A stretch of DNA of 64,000 nt from Cheiracanthium punctorium. Lineage: Eukaryota; Arthropoda; Arachnida; Araneae; Cheiracanthiidae. Of this stretch, positions 30,101 through 42,100 are shown one piece after another; positions within the stretch are counted from its first letter, which is position 1; every line of letters begins with the position of its first letter. The stretch lies in NCBI GenBank assembly GCA_038373885.1, contig JAWZYV010014407.1:1-64000 (forward strand), in the 5' to 3' direction. Under the pieces are notes generated by a model. The model worked only from the letters and a program-made list of their open reading frames with translations. It had not been told where the DNA came from and made no database searches. Made by a program: the position numbers and the translations under genes.

Positions 30101-33100
30101 AATGTGGACGTACCCAGCTGGAAGTATCCGAGGAACTTGGAATCGCCCAGAGTGTCATCTCCAGGCTTTGGCAACGATTCCAAGATGATGGTAATGTGAG
30201 TAGACGTTACAGCACAGGTCGTCCCCGAGTTACAACGCCGAATGAGGACCGCTATTTGGCAGTTACTGCCAAAAGAAACAGACGGAGTACAGCATCAGAC
30301 CTGTCTCGTCAGCTCTCTTCAGCTACCGGTACGACAGTTTCAAGGCAGACCGTGTACAGACACTTAGGGCACATTGGTCTATATGCTCGTAGGCCTGTCA
30401 GATGTGTTCCACTTACCGCAACTCACTGTCGCCTGCGATTAACCTGGAGTAGAGAGCATGCATTGTGGACACCGCAACAGTGGTCTTGTGTGATGTTTTC
30501 CGACGAGTCCAGGTTTAGTTTGGAATCTGATTCTCGCCGGACATTCATCTGGAGAGCGCCAGGTACCCGTTACCACCAAGAGAACACCATTGAAAGACAC
30601 CGTTACGGTGGTGCAGGATGGCTCGTTTGGGGAGGAATTATTCTTGGTTCCAGAACTGACCTGCATGTTCAGAGTGTAACGATGACAGGCCACATCTATC
30701 GGGATGTCATTCTGGAACAACATGTACGTTTGTTTCGGGGCGCCATGGGTGCTGAATTTGTGTTTATGGATGACAACGCCCGTCCTCACCGTGCAAACAT
30801 TGTAGACGAATGCCTTCAATCGGAGGATATCACCCGTATGCATTGGCCAGCATACTCACCGGACTTGAATCCAATAGAGCATGTGTGGGATATGCTTGGT
30901 CGACGAATTGCAGCCTGTCAACCCCCTCCCACCTGTCTACCGGAACTTCGGAGTGCATTGCTTGATGAGTGGTGTAATATTCCCCAAGATCAGATTGATC
31001 ATTTGATACTGAGCATGCCTAGGCGTTGTCAGGCCTGTATTGCATCGTCCGGGAGACATACTCCATATTAACCATCCTACTAACCATGTTATACTGTTTT
31101 TTGTAAATAGGTTCTTTTTTGAAATTTGGTCAAGAGAGTAAAACTTGCAATTTTTATTAATTATGTCAAACATATAGCATCTTTTTTGCTCTTTACTTTT
31201 TGTTTGATAAATAGACTTTACAAATAAGTCAAATTTGTTTTGCTTTTTTCTCTTTCTTTGCCTGAACTTCATTATCCTTAATTTATGGACATGAGTGTAC
31301 ATTGTAGCCACGACATGTCTCTGGATCACTGAAGGGGCCTTTATGCAAATCAATCCTTCCTCCCCCCCCTCAACCGCTTCCGTTGTTTGCTCTGCGTCTA
31401 TTATTGTTGGGATTTTCCTTTCTCCAGTGGTTGTTCCTTTAGGAATGTAAGCCATATCTCGCCAAATATCTCTGAGCAGGGTTGCATCAGCTGAATTATT
31501 GAAAAGCTGATAAGATAATATGCCGCACGGTGTTATTTGAATTGCTGATGCTGGTGTACAACCACGTGTTTAGGAACTCTTAATAAGCGATTGTGAAAAA
31601 TGCCAGGAAAGTGTGTTTTCAATTCAGCATGTCTGCTGAAAGAACAATATAAAAAAAATTGCTCGGCTCAGGTTTTAATTTCTAATTATTTAAACTTGTT
31701 TGACTTCATTAATTTATTTTTACGTGGTATTTTATGAATAAAGTCTACTTAAGATTTATTGAACTATTGATTCTTTCTTTATATTATGCAAAGGTCTTAA
31801 CAATATTTTATTTCAGCATAATTTTAAAATTATTTGAGCTAACTTCCTACAAGTTTTTAAAGCTTTTTATTATATGGTGAGTGTAAATTTCGTATGTGTA
31901 CAGTATTATAGTGTTTTTACGATTTCATTCACAACTTCGTTTTTATATTATTTATACTTTTCATAGCATAATTTCATAATGATATTCTAATTTACATTTG
32001 AAGTATGCTGACTAAACAAATTGTGTAAAATGTAGTACATACGTAACTAAAAAAATGCGATTTTCTAGGGTCATTAAAAACTCATTAATTTCCATTTTTT
32101 TGAAACCAGTATGAACCCTGCATATGTTTATCAAATAGCTGTGACCTTCAAAAGATACAGGTGAAATTTTCGTGCAATTTCAAACTTTTTTCTTCCAGAT
32201 GATACAGTTTCAGTGATGCTCAATTTGAAATTTTCAAAGAATGGAAAAAAATGAATTTCATATGTTGATTAAACAAGGCTTTTTAATGGACAAAAATACT
32301 ATAAAGAATCTGCTCCGTAGAAAGCAAATGTTTGTGGGTGGTTTGCCGACATTAAATGGCGCTGCATGGACACTGATGATGGCCAACGTTCTGGACGTCC
32401 AAAGAAGTGACCATACCTGAAAATATTCGAAAGATTCTCAAAATCGTGTTAGTCAACCTCAAAGTCAAGTTGCAGAGATAGGTAACATCCTAAAGATATG
32501 CAAATGTAGTGTATATAATATTTTACTCACATTTGAATATAAGAAAATTGTTTTGCATCGATATGTGACAATGGATGAAACATGGATCCATCATTATACT
32601 CCAGAGTCAAATCGGCAATCAGCTGAGTAGAAAGCAGTGGGGGCAAAGTGACCAAAGACACAACAATTAGCCAGAAATGTTCTAGCAAGTGTTTTTTAGG
32701 ATGTGCATGGCATAATTTTCAGACTATTTAGAGAAAGGAAAAAGGATCAATAGTGAGTATTATTCAGCAGTACTAGACAAATTAAAAGAAGAAATCAAGA
32801 AAAACGGCCCCATATGGCAAAGAAAAAAAGTGCTCTTTCACCAAGACAATGCACCTTGTCTGAAGTCCATGGTTACAATGGCAAAACTCAATGAACTGGG
32901 CTTCCAATTGCTTCCCCACATACCTTATTCTCCAGATTTGGCCCCTAGCGACTATTACCTCTTTGCAAGTCTAAAAAGAATGGTCCAAGAAAAGAAATTT
33001 TGCATAAATAGGAAGTGATATCAGAAAATGAATCTTTTTTTTTTGGAGGTCTTGACAATTCTTACTACAAGAAAGGCATGGAAATGCTGAAGAGGTGTTG

Positions 33101-36100
33101 GAGTGAGTGTATCGCTGTAAAAGGAGAGTATGTTGATGATTTAAGTCAAATTTTGCAAAAATTTAGTCTTTTTAGTAGTTAGTCCATGGACTTTTTTCAC
33201 CGATGTTTTACATACCTTGTTACTTGAAAATTGTTGTTTTTCAGGATTGTGTTTCACGAAGATTTCAAGGTTCAGATTTAGAATGTGTCCTTCCATTGGC
33301 ATAACTGGTTGGGGGCTATGTTTGACTTAGTCTACACTAGAAAAATAAGTGTAATAATAGGTGATAGAGCCTTCTAGAGAGGAGGAGGGGGGAGGGCGGT
33401 AAATCTGCCCAGTTATGTCAAAAAATTTAGTACACAAAACTGAAAGTTATACTGCAAATTAATCATTTTTGTAGTTAATTGAACTTTTGTTTCTACATCA
33501 AAATGAGTAAAGTATCTGGCTTCCTCTAGGTTAACTGAGAAATTTGTTATGTTAAAAAAGATGATAAAGCATGATTTTTTTTTTTTTTTTTTTGGAAAAC
33601 AATGTTAAAAACGTTACCTGAAGTTTTCTATTTAATGTTGCCTCTTTAGTCATACTTTCTAATTTTCTTTCATATAATTTTGCTCTTAATGATTTCATTG
33701 CCAATTCTCTATTTCTATGATTATGGCGCTCAACTTGGCTTTCAACAATTATTCCTAAAATATACATGCATATTAAAATAACTTACATGTATCTTTACTC
33801 ACCAAAATTTCAAAAATGTGCACACAAAAGTTAAGTAATATTATCAGTTTAAAAGATAGAAAGTCTTGTTTAGATGAAAAACACATTCGGATTATTAACT
33901 AAAACCAGTTTATGCATGCAAAAACTAATTGTATCAAGAGTAGCAGGTTAGAGCTAGGATGAACACAAAGTGAAATTCACACTTGCAACCTACAGAAACG
34001 AAAGTCTAGGTATGACAGTTTCGCAACCAACTTGTCAAATGTCTACAAAAACTTAAAAAGGGCCATTGAAACTGATATTATTACTTATTTCAGATAACTG
34101 ATATTATGTTTAAGTAATATTAAATTTTAACTTATTTTTGGACTAATACTCATTTTTTAAAATAACAATTACCTGAAGGTTTGTGAAATATTCGAACAGC
34201 ACTGTCAGTTGTATTAACATGCTGGCCACCTGCTCCACTTGAGCGCTTATTTTCAACTTCTATGTCGTTTGGATTAATAACAATGTCTATCTAAAATACA
34301 AATAAAATTATGAACACTCACTATTTTGTGCAATGGTTTATCACAGAACAATGTATAAAGTTACAAGAAGCTGATTTTTTCAAAGCATTTTTATTTCTTG
34401 ATTAAAGTAAGCAATTTACATTTATACTGCTCATGTGGCCTTATAAATCCATTGGTTTGATAAAAGGTTTTTTCTAGCTCCCAAGTTTTTATACTGAGGG
34501 GAAAAAGAATGGGTACTGGTGCCACAAATTTAAATTAAAATGAGCTGATAACCAATATTTTAATTAACATAGTGTGGCTGGTTGACTTCTGAAGTATTGC
34601 ACAAGTTAAAGGTACTTAGAAAAATGATTATACCAGCAAAAAAGTCAGGAAACTTTGTGAATCTGGAAAAGTCAGGGAATTTCATAAAAATACCCCAAAA
34701 TCAGGAAATAAAGCATTTTTACTTTAACTGCTACCATTTTATCACTTAAAAGGCAAATTGTAGCAAGAGTGGACACCATTCTTTGCTTGAAAGCAAAATC
34801 TCACCAAGCAGGCATTCATAGCAACCCTTTTATAAAAAAATAAATCATGACAAATACATTGATTATAAAACACTTTCAAACACAATATTTTTTTTCTACT
34901 CCAAATTTTGGTTATGCACCATTATCAAACTTGGCAAGGTTTTGCGGAAACTCCTCAAAAGTTCCAAGAGATCCCTGTCAAAGGCTGATGCAATTAAGAT
35001 GTGCATCGGTTATAACGGACCTGGGATTCAATGTACCTAGAAGCTAGGCCTGGATTGATGTCCTATATTTATAATGTTGTTTAACTTTGGTTAAAATTTT
35101 CTTAAAAGTACATACTTCAGCTATAAGTATTTTATTTCCTTTTCTCAGAAATTTTAGTACGTTCAAAAACATTCGTTGTCAGTTTTCAGATTCTCTAGCA
35201 AGATAAGATGAATTGTGTATAAATGAAGGGAGCAATCTTTTTATCTTTTTTCCCTGCTAGGTAGGGCTAAGAACAAGACCATAGTTTTTTTTTTGTCATT
35301 CATCAATGTAAATGGCCTCTGAAAAGCCCCATCTCTCTTTATTATCCATCTTCGTTATCAGCTATACACTATTTCCAGACGGTGGTTTGTCTTGTGGATA
35401 GTTTGAAGAAAGTTGTCGGATACAGCTTTCTCTTTGTTCTTCCCTTCGGAAACGAGTGAACAGTGCTCAATCAGGGTTGGGCGGTATTTACCGTCTGATG
35501 GTATTTACCGGTTTTTACAACCTTTGAGAAAAACTTATTAGTTTGACTTTTTTGTCACTTTTTTGAAGATTTATCTCTCCACCAATGGCTGAGAGGTTCT
35601 GCTCTCGAAATGGGGGTAGGAGGTGCCAGGTTCCTGCCTGTTAATCTAGCTGTTTGGAGTTTTCCCGTGGTTTTTTTTTTTTTTTTTCAGAAACCACACA
35701 TAAATACTGGCTAGAATCCCTTAGAAATAGGAAGGTATTCCCCTATAGGACTGGGACCCTAGTGCAGTCAATCGGCCTTAATCCACAAGCAAACAATGAA
35801 GATTATCTGCTATTTTTTCATTTTCTCAGGGATAAAAGTTCAGGACATTTAATATCACTATTTTCATTTCCATATAACAATATTCACCTAATCCAGTGTC
35901 TGATTTGGTAAGTAAAAGAATGCTATATGAAAATAGTTCATTTTGAGGAATATAATAAACACAGAAAACTTTCATCCATGTTTTCATCTTACAAGAATTC
36001 AAATTTATAGATAATGTACATTTATCATTATGAAACTTATTAAAACTATTATTATGAGAAGGCACATTACAATATTTATTACAATTATGTAATGCAGGCT

Positions 36101-39100
36101 AGTTTAATAATTTTTACTTAAAGGAAAATTGTAAATATACTTTTATTACACTGAACTTATCTTAACCATTTTAATGAAAACCAAATGCTTACAAATATTA
36201 CTTATTACATAATGTAGTTTGCACAATCACATAATGTAGTTTGCATTATCAAGATGTCCTGATGATGATATATCTACATCAATTACATGAAAATACAGTT
36301 TTATAAATAGCATTAATATACAGTTTATGACTCAGGGAGTTTTTTGTATTATTAGGTTTTTACCGGTAAAAACCTAGTTTTTACCATGCCCTGGTAAAAA
36401 CCAGTTTTTACCGGTAAAAAGCCAACCCTGTGCTCAATCCCCAAAATTTTGCACACTCCATTAATTTATTGCTCTCTCCGAGAAATGAGATGCATGATCT
36501 TTTCACTGATGACATCCCTTCTCTCTGAAAAGATCCTGTAAAAACTTCCTTCATCCGTACTTTACTTATCTGCTGTCTGTCGTTGAAGAAACATGGAGTG
36601 TAAAATTCTTGTTTTTAAATTGATCGTAATTTTTAGTCATGAATATGCATTAAAAACGGAAATGCATATCGCTAGAAGACAAAATAAAAATTATTCGTGA
36701 TATTGAAAGAGGTGAAACGCAAGCTGACATTTGCTGGAAATTGGATCTCACTAAAAAAAGAGTAAACACAATTTGGAAAAACAAAGATTCGAGCTTGGTG
36801 CTTCTGAAAATTTTAGTGGTAAAATTAAAAGTCATTAAGACATAGATGAAGCATTATTAAAATGGTTCACTTTACAAACCATGAATGTTCCAATTTCAGG
36901 AACAGTGATGCAAGCAAAAGCAGAAGACTTTGAAAAAAAATAAATAAGGATGATTTAACCTGTTCAACAGGTTGGATGGAATGTTTTAAGAAATGCCATA
37001 ACATAACTTAAGGAAAATTATGTGGAGAAGCTGCTGACATATAATCACTAGCCTTTGAAAAATGGATCAAAGAAATATGGCTTCAAAAAAGAGCTGAATA
37101 TTCTGATGAAGACATACTTAATGGTGTAAACAGGATTGTTTTTTAAAATGACCCCCGATGAAACTCAAATTTAAAGGCGAAAGGTGTGTTGGTGGAAAAC
37201 AGTCTAAGGATAGACAGTGTTCTTGTGCACAAATATAAGTGGCACTGAAAAAAGAAAACTAGTGGTTATAGGGAAATCTAAAAACCCGAGATGCTGTATG
37301 AAAAAACTGCTAGTGCGGTATTTTGTAAGGCATGGATGACATCAGAAATATTTTCTGAAGAAATCCGATAATGGGATAAAGAGCTGTCACAGAATAGAAG
37401 AAAGATTTTATTAGTTTTGAATAATTGCACAGCACAGTATGGAAAATTTAAGTTCCATCGAATTATTATTTTTGCCACCAAATACGACTTCGAAAGTCCC
37501 AACCCATGGATCAGGCGGTTATTCGAAGTCTGAAGTCATTCTACAGAAAAGATTTCATTCAACAACTTTTTCTTGCATAAGACAAAGGCGAACAATTCAG
37601 AGTTTCACTTTTAGATGCTATTAGAATCTTGAATCAATCTTGGCTATGCGTTTCGTCCTCCACAATGAGGATGAAAATATTCCAATATCTGAATGGTTGA
37701 AAAAACAAAGCATCAAGAAGATATCGATTGCTTTGTTTTGCTAGATGATGAATTAATAACATCCGAAGTGTCGTCTGACAGCAATATCATTGCTTCTGTT
37801 ACAAAGACAGTGGAAGAAAATAATCATTCTGATGATAGTGAAGAAGAAATAGACGATCCTATACCAAGCATACCCGACACATTAAATGCTGCAGTGATGA
37901 TGCAGAGACTCTACAAAAGTCTATTATAGATATCCAAAACGGTATTTTTAAAGTAGCATCTGCCCATTTAAAATAAAAGAAAATTACAGATTATTTATCT
38001 CAATAAAAATAGTGAGTAATAAAGAATTTTCTCTGTTTATTGAATTTAAATTTTAAAAAATCAGACCTGTTTAAAACACATTATGTGAAATTATAGCCCT
38101 CTTTCTTTTTTCATGTAATATTGAATGTTATCGGCAGTATTGCTTATAACGTACTACATTTTTAGGTCCCGCGAGAGTACATTATAACCGGTGCCTACTG
38201 TATTAAGGTAATTTTGAGTGACCCTGTAAAAGATATTCAAATGTTATTTCCATCCTTTAAAAGAAGAGTAAGCTGTTATAAGCATTTATATACTGATTGT
38301 GTTGTGCTTGAAATGAAAGAATGTTTCTAAGCTTCCAAATACTGTTATGTAGTATTAGGATTCTTTTGAGTGCTCTTGTAGAGGAAAATTAATATATACT
38401 ATTTAATCTTTTACTCTTACTGTAAAGTTTGTTTCTCGGCCACACAAATATTACGCTCAGAGACGTTTTTTGAAGTTCCATAAGTAGAAAATTGTTTATT
38501 CAGCAGTATTCTCGGTTTTCTGTGGTTTTCATTACTACGTGCTTTTAGAACTCCTGGGTAAGCAGGTGTTTCTCATTTCTTGATTGACAATCTAGTTAAC
38601 TAATTACATTTGAGAGTAATGCCTTCGTGATCGTGCTGCATCCTGCCAGCAGGTGTAGTAACTAAGGAGTATTTAAGCAAGAGCACGGAAATTTCGAGAG
38701 CTTCGTCTTAACTTCGCGCTTAGCTTTTTAGGAGTTTGGAACGTAAAGCTTAGCTTTGAGCCTTTAGACTGCGATGTAAGAAGATAGCCACGGAACGAAT
38801 AAGGTCGCCGGCCCGACTCCTACCCTCTGTCTGAAATTTGAAATAAACTATTTAACCTAGAACCCCAATGGATTTGCGTCAATTATTCCAACAAAGAATG
38901 GCGTAAGGCCCATTCTTTACATATATACTATTTTTGATGGAGAACTTTCTTTTGAAATCCTTAATAACATGTCAATTTTGTTTTGTTTGAAATGGATAAA
39001 TATCTCTCAAATTCACTTTAAACAATGACTGTTCATATAGCATAATTTATTGGAATGCTTTTGGATCCCCTCTTGTAAAAGAATAATAAATATAACATAC

Positions 39101-42100
39101 ACCATTTTCAATAGGTTACGTAAATAGTACATAGGAGTAACATACATAAATGTTGTGTTCGATGCCAGATTCATACTTCAAGCAGTGAATCAAATGAGCA
39201 GAGAAACAAATCAAAATAAAGCATTTTTCAACTTTGTTAGACAGCGTTAAAAATGATGAGCAGGTAGCACTTGCCAGTCTCTCACTCTCTCTCTCTCTTT
39301 TTTTTTTTTTTTTTTTTAAGCACTAGGGTGCTATTTTGCTCAATCCCAAAATTTTGTCTATGCAATCTTGTAGACAGGTTTGGTAGATATGAACTGTCAC
39401 TGTGAAGATCTTTTTAAATGTGTTTGCCAGATAACGTGGAGGGGGTGGGGGTGTTAATAAAATGTTGAAAGTCACACAAGGTCTGTAATTTTTTATAATT
39501 GATCGCTAGATTTGGTGTCAATCATGACATTTTATTATAAATATATTTTGATTATAGTTAGAAAACGCCTGGTGAATATTTTAAAATAGTTTTAGTAGGC
39601 GATTTTAATTCCGAAGAAATGGAACAGAAGACCAATATGGCACACTCATGAATAATGATACAACTTAATGGAATAAGGAAGAAAAATTGGAACAATGCAT
39701 AAATCATGATACGATTTTAATATGTAGCACTTTAGTCCATATTTAAAATCTAAAAGTGTTTGAGTGTGTTTTCTTACTTTTTTTTCCCCCTACCTCAGTC
39801 ACCAATGTTCTATTAAATTTTGTTTTTAAATTTATGAATTTGTAAACCAATATTTTATATGAATGCTGTGTGATTTTCTCCCCCACATACACACATTGGG
39901 TAAGTCTGTTATACAAGGTTTAATACCATTTGTAGGATAAGTCCAAAAATAAGTTTCCTCTAACGACTGTTGATAGAGGTGTATATGAAAGATTAAATTG
40001 TTTTCTGTTACATCCTAAATTTCGCTTAGTCCATGATTCCCTCATTTTTTTCAGTTTTGTGATTCTTATCCTTGCAGTACTTTGTATGCTACATACATAT
40101 ATTTATGTTCGTTACGAATAAAAGAACATCACTCAGACAGATTCCCACCAACTTTAATGGATTATCAGTAAAATTAACAAACTTGGTAATTTACTGATAC
40201 TTGGTGGTAATTTGCTGATTTACGGACGACAAATAAATTTTATGAATTTTTTAGCAATTTTCAACATTGTCATTTTTTTTTCAATTTAATTTTTTCCATT
40301 CCTTTAGAAAATAAATATTTTCTCTTTAGCATTATTTTATTTAAGCCACTACTCCATTAAAGTTGTTACACTTAAAATTTACTTTAATTTTTCCTTTTCC
40401 CCTCATGGAAACTGATAAATTAAAAAAAAAAAAAAAAAAAATCTTGGGGTATGTAAATTTAGATTTTTATTTCAATCTTTTTTTGCTGCCAAAAATATTT
40501 TGTCAACAAAATCAAGGAAGGCATAAACCTTTTACTGATAGGTAGTGGAATTTTATTGGTATTGGCCCATAATTTTACTGATGATAGTTTTTCCAGATTG
40601 ACAGGCATGAGACAGCTATCACTTAGATAGCAGTCTAAGAGAAAAATGCCAAGAATTCATTTTTCAGAAAGAGAACTAAAGTGTGATTACATTAATAAGT
40701 AACACATACCTCTGTTGGTTGTGGCATTACAGCAACAGTCATTGTACTGGTATGAATTCTACCACTTCTCTCAGTTTTTGGTATCCGTTGAACTCTATGT
40801 ACTCCAGATTCATACTTCAAAATCTTATAAGCATTTTCGCCTGAAACAGCTATATGACCACATCTTAAACCACCTGAAAAGCATAATGATATAAGCACAC
40901 ATTAAAAAAATATTTTACAGTTGACAGTCTATTTAAAAATTACAAGATACACTGGCCTCCAAAAGTTAAGATAAAACCTGTTTTATGTGTCTAATTTGAA
41001 AATGACTAAGCATGTGTACAAGAAATTTAAAGAAAATTTGCACTAAAAAGCTCTTTATTAAATATGACATGGACTTTCACATACATTTAATTACAAATGT
41101 GACTTATAACAAAGAAAAAGTACACTTGGTAGGTTTTCTGGGGGGAGAGGGAGCGCTTTCATTAAAAAAATTTATTCTAGTAAGGAACATGCGCACCCTA
41201 AACTGTAATATATTGATGATATGGACTTTTCATACTGTCTGTCATTTTAAGTTGTAAGATACTGAAATGCGAATCAAATCCCGCACACGGAGTAACCTTG
41301 TTCTAGCTCATGTAACTACTATGGAGGAGGACTCAAAGCAACACCTTTTCTGCCAAGGTTCTCCCAAAGATGTCCCCAGAACCCTGGATTTTTACACTTC
41401 AATGTATCTTATCCACATGATCTTCACACATTACTTCACGGAATACATGAAGATCATTGAGCTATCCTTTCCCAAACCACAATTCTACCACTACCGTGGC
41501 AATATTTTGCTACAATGTTGCATGGATGTATCTGGTACTTAGTACCTTCCAGATCAGCAGATGCCCTGAATCGTTCTTCAGTGTGAATCTGGACCCATCT
41601 CTGAAGAGTACAGATGCCCATTGCTCTCATCTAGGAAACCTGTTCACTTTCTTGGCATAAACAGGCACTTGTCTATTCTTGCATAAAGACCTGCATTTTG
41701 CAGGTGTAGTTGTAGTAGTGGAGAGTTTTGTTCCTGATGTGACAAATAATTTGCAACAAGCTGTGGCACAGTAGTTCTTTGTCTCCTTTGGGCTGAAAGA
41801 GTTAGAAAACAGTCTCCTACATGTGTTGTAACTTGACTAGAACATGTCTTCTAGACACAAAATCTTCTTTAATTTCTTCAAATTAAAACTAATCCCACAG
41901 TCAAACCATATTGTGAGACATCTAGCACAGGGTCGTTAAATGCTCTTTTTTTTTTTTTTTTTTTTTTTTTTCAGGAAAAACCCAACCCTCTGGGGTTTTT
42001 AGGGTTTTATCAGGTTTTTGGGGAGCCTTCATATGGTTCTTTTTTTAGGATAATGATTGGTGGTTCAGAATCTCGTTTTTTCTGTAAAAAACAGGAGTCA

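Larger units (their letters stand above)
29273..32120. mobile_element. hAT-like element inside mariner, carrying Tc1 element B
   Basis: Ends CAGGGTTCGTACAGG and CAGTATGAACCCTG are inverted. CATAT precedes (29268-29272) and follows (32121-32125), a 5-bp match. Inside, a 32-bp perfect inverted repeat occurs at 29536-29567 and 31311-31342 on both sides of the Tc1 insertion. Without Tc1 its length is about 1.34 kb. Class uncertain because the target duplication is shorter than the 8 bp of typical hAT. Confidence 0.6.
29215..33203 (+). mobile_element. mariner-like element, outer shell of a nested insertion
   Basis: Left end TTGGTCAAAAAGTCCCAGGA at 29215 pairs with the right end at about 33181-33203, which reads TCGGTGAAAAAAGTCCATGG on the minus strand. 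A degenerate mariner transposase lies at 32220-33180. Removing the inner hAT-like element leaves about 1.14 kb, close to a normal mariner. Bordering TA is not intact. Confidence 0.65.
34996..38201 (+). mobile_element. Tigger/pogo-like element, decayed and split
   Basis: The right end reads CAGTAGGCACCGGTTATAAT on the minus strand from about 38200 with TA after it. The left end at about 34996 is a degenerate match (GTGCATCGGTTATAACG). Transposase remnants lie at 36640-37930. A hAT-like element (35472-36430) interrupts it. Confidence 0.6.

Noticed and set aside
31140..31455. Minus-strand 172-codon frame at 30937-31455 as a gene
   Set aside because: It crosses the right end of Tc1 element B and its TA, mixing transposon and flank. 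Only the part outside Tc1 (31300-31455) could be old element coding, and it shows no recognised motif.
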